Source of the DNA: Sodalis sp. Psp
GTDB taxonomy: Bacteria > Pseudomonadota > Gammaproteobacteria > Enterobacterales > Enterobacteriaceae
DNA length: 64,000 bases
Assembly (NCBI GenBank): GCA_024648745.1
Contig: JAHCVB010000002.1
Span: 262,885 to 326,884 of the forward strand
Reading direction: 5' to 3'
Shown: positions 1 to 10,569 of the stretch, one piece after another
Layout of the letters: the number at the start of each line of letters is the position of its first letter
Position numbering within the stretch: position 1 is the first letter of the stretch
Translations under genes and position numbers: made by a program
Notes under the pieces: model-generated
Seen by the model: the letters and a program-made list of their open reading frames with translations, nothing else
What the model was told of the DNA's origin: nothing
Database searches by the model: none

Positions 1-50
1 GGCAAATGGCGGGGTAAACCCCTTTTGACGTGCACTACTGATAACGAGTT

Positions 51-2690
51 TTAGGCAAGGGTGCGTTTAATTTCGACGGTTTTGAACACTTCAATCACGT
101 CTCCAGAGCGCACGTCGTTGTAGTTTTTTACACCGATGCCGCATTCCATGCCGTTGCGCACTTCATTAATATCATCTTTAAAGCGGCGTAACGATTCCAG
201 TTCACCCTCATAGATCACCACATTTTCACGCAGTACACGGATCTTGTTATGACGCTTAACCACACCTTCCGTCACCATACAACCAGCGATAGCGCCGTAT
301 TTCGCTGAACGGAACACATTGCGTACTTCTGCCAGTCCGATGATTTCCTGTTTGTATTCCGGCACTAACATGCCGCTCATCGCCTGTTTCACTTCATCAA
401 TTAAGTCGTAGATCACCGAGTAGTAGCGTAGATCTAGATTTTCCTCCTCAATCACCCGACGGGCTGAGGTATCGGCGCGCACGTTAAAGCCCAGCAAGAT
501 GGCATTGGATGCAGCCGCTAGTGTCGCGTCAGTTTCGGTAATACCGCCCACGCCAGAGCCGACAATTTTCACCTTTACTTCATCGCTGGACAAATTCTCC
601 AGCGCATTGCTGATAGCTTCAGCGGAACCTTGTACATCAGATTTAAGCACAACGTTCAGCTCAGACACTCCGCCTTCAGTCATATTAGCGAACATGTTCT
701 CCAAATTAGACTTCTGTTGGCGTGCTAACTTGACTTCGCGGAACTTACCCTGACGGTACAATGCCACTTCACGCGCTTTTTTCTCGTCACTCACTACAGT
801 CGCTTTATCGCCAGCGGCTGGCACTCCAGACAGGCCAAGAATTGCAACCGGAATCGATGGGCCCGCAGAGACCAAATCTCGACCCACTTCGTCGCGCATG
901 GCGCGTACACGCCCGTACTCGAAACCGCATAGAACAATATCACTACGATTCAAGGTGCCTTCGCGTACTAGCACAGTGGCAACCGGGCCACGGCCTTTGT
1001 CCAAGAAAGACTCTATGACAACCCCGCTGGCCATGCCATTGCGGATCGCTTTCAGCTCCAGTACTTCCGCCTGTAGTAAGATGGCATCTAGTAGATCGTC
1101 AATACCAGCACCAGATTTGGCAGAAACATGCACAAATTGGCTTTCGCCACCCCACTTTTCCGGGATTATACCGTATTGAATCAATTCATTCTTGATCCAC
1201 TCCGGATCCGCTTCCGGTTTATCAATCTTGTTGACCGCTACTACCACCGGCACTTTCGCCGCTTTGGCATGCTGGATGGCTTCAATGGTCTGCGGCATCA
1301 CGCCATCATCTGCTGCTACTACTAACACCACAATATCCGTAGCCTGTGCACCGCGGGCGCGCATAGCAGTAAAAGCCGCATGCCCCGGAGTATCCAGGAA
1401 AGTGATCATACCGTTATCACTTTCCACGCGGTAGGCACCAATATGCTGAGTAATACCTCCGGCTTCTCCTGCCGCCACTTTAGTAGATCGGATGTAGTCC
1501 AGCAGCGAAGTTTTACCATGGTCAGCATGGCCCATGATAGTCACCACTGGCGCGCGCGGTTCAGCCATAGCGAGACTTCTGGTATTACGATCTGACATCA
1601 CCGACTCTTCCAGTTCGTTTTCGCGACGTAGAATAACCTTATGACCCATTTCTTCAGCTATTAGCTGTGCAGTTTCCTGATCGATCACCTGGTTAATAGT
1701 AGCCATTGCACCTAATTTTATCATTACTTTGATGACTTGTGATCCTTTCACTGCCATCTTACTGGCCAACTCCGCCACAGTGATGGTTTCACCGATGACC
1801 ACATCGCGGCTCACTGTTTGCGCCGGCTTGTTAAAGCTTTGCATTAGGGTGCTTAATTTGCTCGGCTGACGCTTACTCTTGCTGCCGCGGCTTACGACAT
1901 GTACTTCTTCGCGATCGAATTTGGATTCGGACAACCGGCTAATTTTTTTCTGTTTAGTTACCTTGCCGCCGCGACTGCGACGGCGGCGTTCGCCTTCTGC
2001 ATTGCGATCATTCTCATCTTCCGCTTCTCGCGCATGATGGGATGTGGTGATATGATAATCAGTGGTCTCTTCTTCAGCCAACTCTAGTGCTGCGTTATTC
2101 CAGCTATCTCCACGTTCTTCAGCTATGCGACGTGCTTCTTTTATGACTTGAAGGGATTTTTCTTCGGCCTTACGACGCGTTTCCTCTTCTGCCTTACGTC
2201 GTAGTTCTGAAAATTTGGCGTCACGGAGAAATTTTTCAGCCGCTGGTGACCTAGCCACAGTATTGATATGTTGACTAGTCCATTTATCCGCTACTACATA
2301 TTTTTCTTGTCCAGAGATCTCATGTTTGGCCTTTTTTTCTACAGATTCGCACTGGGCTTGCTGAATTAACTCGTCTACTTCAGTCTGTTTCTGCACCTGC
2401 GGGTCATATTGCACATAGGTGCGCTTTTTACGCACTTCAATTTGCACTGACTTACTTTTACCGCCGGCGCTGAAAATATTCAAGGTGCTGCGTGTCTTGC
2501 GCTGCACAGTTAATTTATTTGGCATTGTACTGTGAGCGCGATTTAAGTGCGTCAGTAAGGTTTCTTTTTCCTGATGAGTCACAGAATCAACTGCAGTTTT
2601 AATAATACCCGCATCAGCAAATTGCTGCACTAGGCGATCTACCGGAGTTTGTATTTCTGCAGCGAGCGATTTTACGGTTACATCTGTCAT
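51..2690 (-). CDS. infB: Translation initiation factor IF-2
   Basis: IF2 is the GTPase that places fMet-tRNA on the 30S subunit and promotes subunit joining. The protein has 879 residues (E. coli about 890). An IF2_N-like segment is followed by a long charged, Lys/Glu/Arg-rich linker (about 60-290), a second N-terminal fold, the G domain and the C-terminal domains II-IV. G2/G3 (DTPGH) and G4 (NKID) are canonical. The G1 loop reads GHADHGKTS at 387-395, with Ala389 where the family has Val (GHVDHGKT). The linker is much less conserved than the C-terminal half. It lies 24 bp after nusA in the same direction, as in the E. coli nusA-infB operon. The ATG start gives the family N-terminus [12 protein letters not shown]. 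Identification is certain; the effect of Ala389 is unknown. Confidence 0.98.
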   Translation of the reverse strand: MTDVTVKSLAAEIQTPVDRLVQQFADAGIIKTAVDSVTHQEKETLLTHLNRAHSTMPNKLTVQRKTRSTLNIFSAGGKSKSVQIEVRKKRTYVQYDPQVQKQTEVDELIQQAQCESVEKKAKHEISGQEKYVVADKWTSQHINTVARSPAAEKFLRDAKFSELRRKAEEETRRKAEEKSLQVIKEARRIAEERGDSWNNAALELAEEETTDYHITTSHHAREAEDENDRNAEGERRRRSRGGKVTKQKKISRLSESKFDREEVHVVSRGSKSKRQPSKLSTLMQSFNKPAQTVSRDVVIGETITVAELASKMAVKGSQVIKVMIKLGAMATINQVIDQETAQLIAEEMGHKVILRRENELEESVMSDRNTRSLAMAEPRAPVVTIMGHADHGKTSLLDYIRSTKVAAGEAGGITQHIGAYRVESDNGMITFLDTPGHAAFTAMRARGAQATDIVVLVVAADDGVMPQTIEAIQHAKAAKVPVVVAVNKIDKPEADPEWIKNELIQYGIIPEKWGGESQFVHVSAKSGAGIDDLLDAILLQAEVLELKAIRNGMASGVVIESFLDKGRGPVATVLVREGTLNRSDIVLCGFEYGRVRAMRDEVGRDLVSAGPSIPVAILGLSGVPAAGDKATVVSDEKKAREVALYRQGKFREVKLARQQKSNLENMFANMTEGGVSELNVVLKSDVQGSAEAISNALENLSSDEVKVKIVGSGVGGITETDATLAAASNAILLGFNVRADTSARRVIEEENLDLRYYSVIYDLIDEVKQAMSGMLVPEYKQEIIGLAEVRNVFRSAKYGAIAGCMVTEGVVKRHNKIRVLRENVVIYEGELESLRRFKDDINEVRNGMECGIGVKNYNDVRSGDVIEVFKTVEIKRTLA

Positions 2691-2714
2691 ACTGTTCTTT
2701 TTCCTGATACAGTT

Positions 2715-4202
2715 TTATACCTTGTTGCCAAACCAGCAAATATTGCGTGCAGCCATAATCAGCTCACCAGCTTTGTCACTACTCAGCCCTTCAATATCTG
2801 ACAGGTCGCTGACACTCTGTTCGGCAAGATCTTCCAGCGTACAAACACCATGAGTCGCCAGTTTAAATATCATCTCGCGCTTAAGTTCAGGCAAGTCCTG
2901 CAGGCCTTTAGCTGGTACATTTATGCCGCGATTCCCTTCTTGAACCAGGGTAAGTTTAATCAGAGCATTCTTCGCCCTTTCGCGCAACGCTTCCACCGCT
3001 TTTTCATCCAACCCTTTAATTCCTAGCAACTCATTTATCGGTACGTAGACCAGTTCTTCAAGGGAGAAGAAACCTTCTTCCACCAGCATCGTGGCGAACT
3101 CTTCATCGATATCTAAGTTCTTGGTGAAGATATCGATAGCTGTATGAGCTTCAGCCTGATGTTTTTCTTGTAGATCGTCTACTGTCATTACATTCAGTTC
3201 CCAACCACTGAGCTGAGAAGCCAAACGGACATTTTGTCCATTGCGACCAATAGCCTGGGCAAGATTGCCCGCTGCTACCGCAATGTCCATAGTGTGCTTG
3301 TCTTCATCCACTACAATGGAAGCGACATCAGCAGGAGCCATAGCGTTAATAACGAACTGGGCCGGATTATCATCCCACAATACTATATCTATGCGTTCGC
3401 CACCGAGTTCACTGGAAACCGCTTGGACACGCGCGCCGCGCATACCAACACAGGCGCCAACCGGATCTATGCGCTTATCGTTGGTTTTCACAGCGATTTT
3501 TGCCCGTGAACCAGGATCGTGGGCCGCTGCCTTAATCTCAATTACTTCTTCACCGATTTCCGGCACTTCGATGCGAAATAGCTCAATCAGCATCTCTGGC
3601 CGTGAACGGCTAACAAACAATTGTGCACCTCGCGCTTCCGGGCGTACCGAATATAGCACACCGCGGATACGATCTCCGAGGCGGAAGTTTTCTCGTGGCA
3701 ACATGTCTCCACGGCTAATCACTGCTTCGGCATTGCTGCCTAGATCGAGACTAACACTATCTCGATTAACTTTTTTCACCACGCCTGTAACAATTTCTCC
3801 TTCGTGATTGCGGAACTGATCGATCACCATCGCCCGCTCGGCTTCGCGTACTTTCTGGACGATAACTTGTTTTGCGGTCTGGGTGGTTATGCGATCAAAC
3901 ATCACTGATTCAATTGCATCTTCGATATAGCCACCAAGCTGTGCCTGCGGATCTTCGAACTGGGCCGCTTCCAGAGTAATTTCACGAGTAGGCTGGATCA
4001 CTTCATCCACAATAAGCCAACGGCGAAAAGTATCGAAATCCCCAGACTTGCGATCAATACTGACGCGAACTTCGATTTCCTTTTCGTATTTTTTCTTAGT
4101 TGCCGTGGCCAGTGCCATTTCTAGCGCTTCGAAAATTTTTTCTCGCGGGACGGCTTTCTCGTTGGATACTGCCTCAACAACAGCCAGAATTTCTTTATTC
4201 AT
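2715..4202 (-). CDS. nusA: Transcription termination/antitermination factor NusA
   Basis: NusA binds RNA polymerase and modulates pausing, termination and antitermination. At 495 residues it equals the E. coli length. The order is an N-terminal RNAP-binding domain, an S1 domain (about 135-200), KH1 and KH2 (GACVGMRG and AIGRNGQN motifs, about 230-345) and two C-terminal acidic repeats ending [10 protein letters not shown], typical of gammaproteobacteria. It sits between the dead rimP (18 bp upstream) and infB (24 bp downstream), so the classic metY-rimP-nusA-infB operon is preserved in outline. The start codon is ATG at 4202. Nothing appears missing. Confidence 0.98.
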   Translation of the reverse strand: MNKEILAVVEAVSNEKAVPREKIFEALEMALATATKKKYEKEIEVRVSIDRKSGDFDTFRRWLIVDEVIQPTREITLEAAQFEDPQAQLGGYIEDAIESVMFDRITTQTAKQVIVQKVREAERAMVIDQFRNHEGEIVTGVVKKVNRDSVSLDLGSNAEAVISRGDMLPRENFRLGDRIRGVLYSVRPEARGAQLFVSRSRPEMLIELFRIEVPEIGEEVIEIKAAAHDPGSRAKIAVKTNDKRIDPVGACVGMRGARVQAVSSELGGERIDIVLWDDNPAQFVINAMAPADVASIVVDEDKHTMDIAVAAGNLAQAIGRNGQNVRLASQLSGWELNVMTVDDLQEKHQAEAHTAIDIFTKNLDIDEEFATMLVEEGFFSLEELVYVPINELLGIKGLDEKAVEALRERAKNALIKLTLVQEGNRGINVPAKGLQDLPELKREMIFKLATHGVCTLEDLAEQSVSDLSDIEGLSSDKAGELIMAARNICWFGNKV

Positions 4203-4220
4203 TCTAGTTGCCTCAAAACG

Positions 4221-4648
4221 TTAAAAACGGGGCATCAGATTCGCTTTTCGGGTATTATCTAAAGCGAACACTTCTTTTTTCCATCCACCGTCACCACGAT
4301 CACTTTACCGTCGACCGCTTTGATGATCCCTTGACATTTACGGCACTTTTTTATCATGATGCGCAGTATCCACACTCACTTTGCTGCCTATAATTAACTA
4401 AAATGCGCACAGTAAATAACAGGTGATCCAGTCCTAGTGATGAAATTTCAAGGTTGTAAGCTATTAGGATCTTTGATATTCATCACCTTGATAACCTGGC
4501 AGTTGACACCAACACAATCATCGACAGTAATCCCTCTTCACTATCGATATTGCGTAGCGTCAATTGGCAACCCCATATGAATTCATCACCCACCAGTTCA
4601 AAGCTCAGGGTTTCCACTGGTGCAGTTGTTATCTCTGTCAGTTTTCAT
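4221..4648 (-). pseudogene. rimP: rimP remnant (ribosome maturation factor RimP)
   Basis: Reading the minus strand in shifting frames recovers most of RimP. There is an N-terminal stretch ([19 protein letters not shown]), then TVDDCVGV in another frame, and near the end GIIKAVDGKVIVVTVDGKK, followed after a frameshift in an A-rich run (near 4270) by EVFALDNTRKANLMPRF and a stop at 4221. In-frame stops and at least three frameshifts interrupt it, and an in-frame TGA stands just before the KLTE segment, so no start remains. RimP helps 30S assembly. Its place between metY and nusA is the E. coli position. The identification rests on my alignment to remembered E. coli RimP. Confidence 0.9.
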
Positions 4649-4720
4649 TTTGATGCGAACAAAGCCACTCCATAACATAAAAAGGGACTAATAAGCTCAG
4701 CAATACTGTAGTTAAATAAT

Positions 4721-4741
4721 AAAAAACCCCGAAAATCGGGG
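4721..4741 (-). terminator. Rho-independent terminator downstream of tRNA-fMet
   Basis: On the minus strand a CCCCGA/TCGGGG hairpin with a 3-nt loop is followed directly by six T residues. It lies about 150 bp after the tRNA-fMet gene and before the dead rimP, a good place to end the tRNA transcript. In E. coli some transcription passes this point into nusA; whether that happens here cannot be read from sequence. Confidence 0.8.
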
Positions 4742-4891
4742 TATTAAGTGACTGAACCCTATAAACTGTAGACGATTTCGAAACCATTTTCGAAAAATCT
4801 TTCTTTAAACACTTGTGATAGTAAACTGCATGCCTACAGATAATATCTGTACTTAAACATAAGTACCCAAAGAAAATCATTAATAAAATAG

Positions 4892-4965
<74 letters not shown>

Positions 4966-5028
4966 TCATAAAACGTTTAGAATACTACGCTAATAACTAT
5001 AAAAAAGCAAGCTATCTCTGTTGGTTAT

Positions 5029-5116
5029 TGGTACCGAGGACGGGACTTGAACCCGTAAGCCCAGTTAGGGCACTACCACCTCAAGGTAGCGTGTCTACCA
5101 ATTCCACCACCTCGGC
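5029..5116 (-). tRNA. leuU: tRNA-Leu (GAG)
   Basis: An 88-nt class II tRNA with a long variable arm and anticodon GAG, and with an encoded CCA (5029-5031). It lies 48 bp downstream of secG on the same strand, the E. coli secG-leuU arrangement. It reads CUC/CUU leucine codons. The stems are intact. Confidence 0.97.
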
Positions 5117-5164
5117 CTTCTTTACTCTTTGTCTAGAATTTACACACTACACATTAAGCAATGT

Positions 5165-5488
5165 TTACTGTGGGATATCGTTACTCGCTGACTCTGCGAT
5201 TGGTGCTCTGTTCGTCTGCTGTATCTGATTTAGAGTGTTCCACTGACTGTCATTTTGACTGTGATTACTGCTCAAGTTACCCAGCAATAGGCTGAGAACA
5301 AAAAACAGAGTTGCCAGAACGGCCGTTATACGGGTCATGAAGTTACCGGAACCACTTGAACCGAACAGGGTACTAGAGACACCTACACCAAACGAGGCTC
5401 CCACATCAGTATCTTTACGTTGTAGTATGATTAACGCAACTAAACCGACCGCTACCAACAGGAATGTGACTAACAGAGCTTGGTACAT
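5165..5488 (-). CDS. secG: Protein-export membrane protein SecG
   Basis: SecG is the small auxiliary subunit of the SecYEG translocon. From the ATG at 5488 it has 107 residues (E. coli 110): an N-terminal membrane helix (MYQALLVTFLLVAVGLVALI), the conserved cytoplasmic GASFGVGVSSTLFGSSGSGNF loop region, a second helix and a polar tail ending SNDIPQ. The reading frame is open 7 codons further upstream, but the AAGGA motif about 9 nt before 5488 and the family N-terminus support this start. The usual QQGKGAD segment is one residue shorter (QRKDTD). leuU follows downstream. Confidence 0.96.
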   Translation of the reverse strand: MYQALLVTFLLVAVGLVALIILQRKDTDVGASFGVGVSSTLFGSSGSGNFMTRITAVLATLFFVLSLLLGNLSSNHSQNDSQWNTLNQIQQTNRAPIAESASNDIPQ

Positions 5489-5621
5489 AATTTTTACTTT
5501 CCTTACCACATGCTAAGGCTACCGTAGTTCCTAAGACGTTTCCTAAAAACGCTGAACTAAGGTGGACGGGAATGCTAATCAAAATGTCTCCCGTATGCAA
5601 GGGTATTTTGTGTACGAATTT

Positions 5622-6295
5622 TGGAAAAACTAACCCTTACTAAAACTCTCACAATCAACCGGCATGGCGCAACCTACCTAGTTCACCTGTTTGTCACCGC
5701 CTTAACTGCACTACAGCTGACTCCAGTGGATCATTTTTTCCAACGGATATTCATACCTGCGATAAAGTAAAACACATGCTGCTGCATAGATTGTACAAAT
5801 TCGTGTAATTGTGACACATTAAATAATCTAACTGACTTCCCCACCAGGAACCTGGCTTTCAGTAGACGCACATCGATGGCATCGCACTTTTAATTAATAT
5901 TCGTACTGTCGAACTGTTAGAAGAAGGTAACACCTCCGCACCAATGTGATAAGGTGGCGTTTTTGATGTAATCCGCGACAATTTTCAGCTTTTTTAAGTT
6001 GAGAGTATCGGGATACATGTCTCTTTGCACGTTCGACACTATCAACGATCTAGCCAAGCTTTTAGCTCGGACAACGCCATCTCTAAAGGGATTGCGAGCG
6101 CCAGAAATGACATTCTATACCTTGGCGTAAAATGTGTAAACCAGACAGGCGATGCCGATTGATTTTACGCGAGCCGTGACGCACCAACGATTTCCTGGTA
6201 GCTAAATCCAGCATAAGGATAAAATCCGACACAGTGAGTGCATTACTGATCTTGTCTCGAGTGCTATTAGTGAAAAAATATTTATCTGTTTTTCA
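5622..6295 (-). pseudogene. glmM: glmM remnant (phosphoglucosamine mutase)
   Basis: Fragments of GlmM can be read in several minus-strand frames in the right order. They include KYFFTNSTRDKISNALTVSD (E. coli KYFGTDGIRG...), LVRHGSRKI, a piece of the catalytic-serine region where ISASHNPF has become ISGARNPF in shifted frames, NLKKLKIVADY, then VKAVT and finally RLIVRVLV. The whole is only about 670 bp against about 1.34 kb for the gene, so large internal deletions have occurred as well as stops and frameshifts. GlmM converts glucosamine-6-phosphate to glucosamine-1-phosphate for UDP-GlcNAc and is essential in E. coli. It lies between folP and secG, exactly as in E. coli. Confidence 0.86.
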
Positions 6296-6307
6296 AAGAA
6301 AATTTTC

Positions 6308-7138
6308 TTATTTCGCTGAAAGAGTGGCTTCAACCACGCGCAGTGCTTCCACTGTCTGTCTGACGTCATGAGCGCGAATTATCTGTGCTCCTTGCATCGC
6401 CGCGATAACTGCGCAGGCGACGCTTCCCGAAACTCTTTTCTCGGGAGGTAGATCCATTAACTGACCTATCATAGATTTACGCGACATTCCGACCAGAAGC
6501 GGCAAGCCGAGATGATGAAAATCCACCAGTCGGGCCAGAAGACGATAATTATGTGCTAAAGTTTTGCCAAATCCGAAGCCTGGATCGAGCAACAAGCGAT
6601 TTTTCTTGATCCCCGCCGCTTTACAAAGAGATACTTTCTCCACAAAGTACGCTTCTACTTCTTTCAACACATTCGCATAATGTGGTGCCTGCTGCATAGT
6701 GCTTGGTTTTCCCTGCATGTGCATCAAGCATACCGCTAACTGACTAGTGGCAACAGCATTCAAAGCACCCGGTTTGCTAAGTGAATGAATATCGTTGATC
6801 AAATGTGCACCGGCTGCCGCACTTTCCCGTATTACCAGCGCCTTAGAGGTATCTACAGAAATAAAAGTATCAAAGCGCTGCGCTAGCGCTGTTACCACCG
6901 GTACTACCCGCGCCACCTCCTCTTCTTCACCTACAACATCTGCTCCTGGCCGGGTAGACTCTCCACCGATATCGATAAGCGCCGCGCCGGCGGCGATCAT
7001 TGCCGCAGCATGATCGATGGCATCAGCAAATCGGTTATGTTTACCTCCGTCAGAGAATGAGTCAGGCGTTACATTGAGAATTCCCATGACACGGGGAACG
7101 GAAAGATCGAGGATGCGCTTATTGGCGATAAGTTGCAT
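6308..7138 (-). CDS. folP: Dihydropteroate synthase
   Basis: FolP joins p-aminobenzoate to dihydropterin pyrophosphate in folate synthesis and is the sulfonamide target. From the ATG at 7138 it has 276 residues (E. coli 282). Signatures are MGILNVTPDSFSDGG, IDIGGESTRPGA, the DPGFGFGK motif and SRKSMIG. The frame stays open for 32 more codons upstream, but that segment has no family match, and AAGGAT about 9 nt before 7138 is a good ribosome binding site. It follows ftsH in the same direction and precedes the dead glmM, so the ftsH-folP-glmM order survives. Confidence 0.96.
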   Translation of the reverse strand: MQLIANKRILDLSVPRVMGILNVTPDSFSDGGKHNRFADAIDHAAAMIAAGAALIDIGGESTRPGADVVGEEEEVARVVPVVTALAQRFDTFISVDTSKALVIRESAAAGAHLINDIHSLSKPGALNAVATSQLAVCLMHMQGKPSTMQQAPHYANVLKEVEAYFVEKVSLCKAAGIKKNRLLLDPGFGFGKTLAHNYRLLARLVDFHHLGLPLLVGMSRKSMIGQLMDLPPEKRVSGSVACAVIAAMQGAQIIRAHDVRQTVEALRVVEATLSAK

Positions 7139-7270
7139 AACAACAGTATCCTTAAGTGTTGCCCAAACTGCATGGCTGTTATCTGAGTATTTCAGCAAAA
7201 AACATCCCGGAACCAAGTCTATGGTGAATGACATTACACTGCAACATCGTTGCTAATACCAGAGAGTAAG

Positions 7271-9205
7271 TTAATGGTTGCCATACTGTTCCGGTATAAT
7301 ATTACCAGGGTCGGGCGTGCATGACTCATCCATCTGAGACGGCGCGCGTGGCGTACTGTCATCACCGTTATTGCCTGGGACATCCCATCCGGAGGGCGGA
7401 CGAATTGCCTTGCGCCCCATCAGATCATCAATCTGAGGCGCATCTATAGTTTCATATTTCATCAGCGCATCCTTCATGGCATGTAGGATATCCATGTTTT
7501 CCATAAGTAGCGTACGGGCACGCATATAGTTACGCTCGATAAGCGATTTCACTTCCTGATCAATGATACGCGCTGTTTCGTCAGACATATGTTTCGCCTT
7601 CGCCACCGACCGGCCTAGGAATACTTCGCCCTCTTCTTCTGCATACAGAAGCGGGCCTAGTTTTTCTGAAAAACCCCACTGAGTCACCATGTTTCGGGCA
7701 ATGGAGGTGGCCACCTTAATATCGTTGGAAGCGCCGGTGGATACTTTTTCCAGACCATAAATAATCTCTTCAGCTATCCGACCACCGTATAAGGTGGAGA
7801 TCTGGCTTTCTAATTTCTGTCGACTGGCATTAATAACATCCCCTTCTGGCAAAAAGAAAGTTACACCGAGCGCACGGCCACGCGGAATAATGGTTACTTT
7901 GTGCACCGGATCATGCTCAGGAACTAGATGGCCAATAATTGCATGCCCGGCCTCATGATAGGCAGTTGACTCTTTTTGTGCCTCAGTCATCACCATGGAA
8001 CGGCGCTCGGTGCCCATCATGATTTTGTCCTTAGCCTTTTCGAACTCTATCATCGATACCACACGCTTGCTGCCGCGGGCAGCGAACAATGCCGCTTCGT
8101 TGACCAAGTTCGCTAAATCAGCGCCGGAAAAGCCTGGGGTTCCACGCGCAATCACCGAAGCATCCATATCTGGTGCCAGTGGCACGCGGCGCATATGCAC
8201 TTTCAAAATCTGTTCTCGACCACGCACGTCTGGCAGTCCAACTACTACCTGGCGGTCGAAACGGCCCGGACGCAATAGCGCCGGGTCTAGCACATCTGGT
8301 CGATTGGTGGCGGCAATGACGATAATTCCTTCGTTACCTTCAAATCCGTCCATTTCCACCAGCATCTGATTCAGGGTCTGCTCACGCTCATCGTGACCAC
8401 CGCCAAGACCCGCGCCACGCTGTCGGCCTACAGCGTCGATTTCATCGATGAAAATGATACACGGCGCCGCCTTTTTTGCTTGCTCAAACATATCGCGCAC
8501 GCGCGAGGCGCCCACGCCAACGAACATTTCGACAAAATCGGAACCAGAAATGGTAAAGAATGGCACCTTAGCTTCACCGGCAATGGCCTTAGCTAGTAGC
8601 GTTTTACCGGTTCCGGGAGGGCCTACCATCAAAACACCTTTTGGGATCTTGCCACCCAGTTTTTGAAAACGACCGGGTTCACGTAAGTAATCTACCAGTT
8701 CGCTAACCTCTTCCTTCGCTTCATCGCAACCAGCAACATCAGCAAACGTCGTCTTTATCTGGTCTTCCGCTAGCATGCGCGCTTTACTTTTACCAAAAGA
8801 CAATGCGCCTTTGCCGCCGCCACCTTGCATTTGCCGCATAAAGAAGATCCAGACCCCAATCAGTAATAGCATCGGGAACCAGGAGATAAATATGGACGCC
8901 ACTAGACTGGGTTCTTCCGGTGGTTCTCCTACAACTTTGACGTTTTTAGTCAAAAGGATATCAAGAAGCTTAGGGTCACTAACTGGAATATAGGTGGTGT
9001 AACGGTTACTGTCTTTTTTTGTAACAGTGATTTCACGACCGTTAATACGTGCTTCCCTAACCTGGTCTTGATTTAATTCGGACATAAAAGTGGAATAATC
9101 CACCTTACGTCCATTGGACTCGCTGGGCCCGAAGCTTTGGAACACAGACATTAATACGATTGCGATAACTAACCAAAGGATCAAGTTCTTCGCCATGTCA
9201 CTCAA
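7271..9205 (-). CDS. ftsH: ATP-dependent zinc metalloprotease FtsH
   Basis: FtsH is a membrane-anchored AAA+ protease that degrades LpxC, sigma-32 and misassembled membrane proteins. Two N-terminal membrane helices flank a periplasmic domain. The Walker A GPPGTGKT, Walker B IIFIDEID, second-region-of-homology [19 protein letters not shown] and zinc motif HEAGH are all intact. The C-terminal tail is close to E. coli in length. Two starts are possible: TTG at 9205 (MSDMAKN, 644 aa), favoured by GAGG 8 nt upstream, or ATG at 9196 (MAKNLILW). The dead rlmE lies upstream and folP downstream, as in E. coli. Confidence 0.98.
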   Translation of the reverse strand: MSDMAKNLILWLVIAIVLMSVFQSFGPSESNGRKVDYSTFMSELNQDQVREARINGREITVTKKDSNRYTTYIPVSDPKLLDILLTKNVKVVGEPPEEPSLVASIFISWFPMLLLIGVWIFFMRQMQGGGGKGALSFGKSKARMLAEDQIKTTFADVAGCDEAKEEVSELVDYLREPGRFQKLGGKIPKGVLMVGPPGTGKTLLAKAIAGEAKVPFFTISGSDFVEMFVGVGASRVRDMFEQAKKAAPCIIFIDEIDAVGRQRGAGLGGGHDEREQTLNQMLVEMDGFEGNEGIIVIAATNRPDVLDPALLRPGRFDRQVVVGLPDVRGREQILKVHMRRVPLAPDMDASVIARGTPGFSGADLANLVNEAALFAARGSKRVVSMIEFEKAKDKIMMGTERRSMVMTEAQKESTAYHEAGHAIIGHLVPEHDPVHKVTIIPRGRALGVTFFLPEGDVINASRQKLESQISTLYGGRIAEEIIYGLEKVSTGASNDIKVATSIARNMVTQWGFSEKLGPLLYAEEEGEVFLGRSVAKAKHMSDETARIIDQEVKSLIERNYMRARTLLMENMDILHAMKDALMKYETIDAPQIDDLMGRKAIRPPSGWDVPGNNGDDSTPRAPSQMDESCTPDPGNIIPEQYGNH

Positions 9206-9261
9206 GAGACTAACCTCATAATATTACAACAGTATTAATAATTCAGTATATACTACTATAA

Positions 9262-9580
9262 TTTACGCCCCAATTTCCATAATGTATTTTTACTCAGGCA
9301 CGGGAAGTATATCTGGCTTACGGATTTTACTTTTGTGAAATTAAGGAGCGAATTTCTCTCAGGTATTCATTAAGATCGTCTTCCTGAGAAGCTTTAACCA
9401 AAAACTATCGCCTAGGACATCCTGGCACATCTCCAGTTCCAACTATGAGATACATGGACTGAGGAATGCCGACCACCGGCGATTACTTACTGCTCATGCT
9501 GGGTGCCATACAGATTAAGATCACCTGATTTGGTCACTATCTTAGATTTTCCAACTATATCATAAAAATAGAATGTAGTG
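9262..9580 (-). pseudogene. rlmE: rlmE (rrmJ/ftsJ) remnant, 23S rRNA 2'-O-methyltransferase
   Basis: The C-terminal half of RlmE is legible in three minus-strand frames. QVILICMAPSMSS corresponds to QVVMSDMAPNMSG, then come GIPQSMYLI and DDLNEYLREIRSL (E. coli GFDEYLREIRSL), followed by FTKVK, RKPD and a final KYIMEIG. Stops and frameshifts separate every piece, and the N-terminal S-adenosylmethionine-binding half is no longer recognisable. RlmE methylates U2552 of 23S rRNA. Its location just upstream of ftsH is the E. coli arrangement. Confidence 0.87.
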
Positions 9581-9687
9581 GTGGAGAGAATTCATGCGCC
9601 GGAGTTAGTTTAAGAGTCAATTTAGTGAGTATGTATGAAATGGCAGTAGAAGATGTTACTTCCAATCCCAGCCTAACTAGAGAAGAA

Positions 9688-9925
9688 GAGGTTATATAAT
9701 AAACCAAAACATCACCTAAAGACCTGGCCTATTTACTCAAACCAGTAATCATTTTGGGCAACAGTTGAATCTAATGTGAAAAGTGATATGAAACAGAGAG
9801 CAAAACCAGAACGCTTATTACCGATGTCACTATGTGAAAAAAGTGAAACAAAGCTAACAATGTGCATGTAATTAATAATATCTGGCTTGACAAGCTCTCA
9901 CAAGAAAGAAAAATTCTTCTACTCT
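9688..9925 (+). pseudogene. yhbY: yhbY remnant (CRM-domain ribosome assembly protein)
   Basis: On the plus strand, opposite to its neighbours as in E. coli, pieces of YhbY can be read in order. They are KHHLK, then after a frameshift DLAYLLKPVIILGNS ending at a TGA, then ESKTRTLIT, and NNVHVINNIW running into ERKILL. Each matches the E. coli protein (KQHLKGLAHPLKPVVLLGSN; RETKTLIVE; NVQVIGKTL; ERKISL). YhbY binds pre-50S particles. The gene is dead through stops and at least two frameshifts. Confidence 0.86.
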
Positions 9926-10050
9926 GCTAGTATTACCTTTATTTTATGTTCGATAAATAAATGCCATTGTCTCACCGACAGCAAAAAATCTGCGGGCAGC
10001 CTTTTAATTTTCTTTGATGAAGGCTTAACTAAGGTACAGATAACCTGTGA

Positions 10051-10076
10051 ACAAAATAGATATCGGTCTATTTTGT
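10051..10076 (-). terminator. Inverted repeat just after greA, probable terminator
   Basis: A perfect 10-bp stem (acaaaataga / tctattttgt) with a 6-nt loop begins 16 bp after the greA stop codon. The stem is AT-rich and no strong T run follows on the minus strand, so its strength as an intrinsic terminator is uncertain. It may protect the mRNA 3' end instead. Confidence 0.5.
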
Positions 10077-10092
10077 GCTGTTGCTCGGACAA

Positions 10093-10569
10093 TTACAGAT
10101 ACTCTACTTGGAGGATTTCGTATCTTACTTCTCCGCCTGGTGTTTTGATCACCACTATGTCCTTTTTTTTTCTGCCCACCAGCCCGCGTGCAATTGGAGA
10201 ATTAATGGAAATCAGATTTTTCTTAAAATCAGCCTCATCATCACCGACAATGTGATACGTCTGTTTTCTTTCGTTGTCTAGGTTTTCTACGCTGACTGTC
10301 GCGCCAAAAGTCACGCGGCTGCTCGGGGTCATTTTCGTTACGTCGATTATCTGTGCATTAGACAATTTGGCTTCGATTTCCTGAATGCGACCTTCACAGA
10401 AACCTTGTTGTTCTCTAGCGGCATGGTATTCAGCATTCTCTTTCAAGTCGCCGTTTCCACGGGCCTCGGCGATAGCCGTGATAATTTCTGGGCGACGAAC
10501 GTTTTTAAGATGTTCAAGTTCTGCCCGCAGTTTTTCAGCGCCACACAAGGTCATCGGAATTTGGTTCAT
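10093..10569 (-). CDS. greA: Transcript cleavage factor GreA
   Basis: GreA stimulates endonucleolytic cleavage of backtracked RNA by RNA polymerase. At 158 residues it equals E. coli. The N-terminal coiled-coil finger carries the conserved [15 protein letters not shown] tip, with its acidic D and E residues, and the C-terminal FKBP-like domain ends [16 protein letters not shown] precedes the ATG by 8 nt. yhbY (dead) lies downstream and the eroded dacB slot upstream. Confidence 0.97.
   Translation of the reverse strand: MNQIPMTLCGAEKLRAELEHLKNVRRPEIITAIAEARGNGDLKENAEYHAAREQQGFCEGRIQEIEAKLSNAQIIDVTKMTPSSRVTFGATVSVENLDNERKQTYHIVGDDEADFKKNLISINSPIARGLVGRKKKDIVVIKTPGGEVRYEILQVEYL

Noticed and set aside
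11..26. Small hairpin ggggtaaacccc followed by tttt beyond infB
   Set aside because: Points in the plus direction, with no plus-strand gene to serve; stem of four is too short to call a terminator.
499..2087. Several open frames on the plus strand across infB
   Set aside because: They are antisense shadows of a strongly conserved gene, with no ribosome binding sites and no family likeness.
3234..3807. 188-codon open frame antisense to nusA
   Set aside because: Overlaps conserved KH-domain codons of nusA; a by-product of its codon use.
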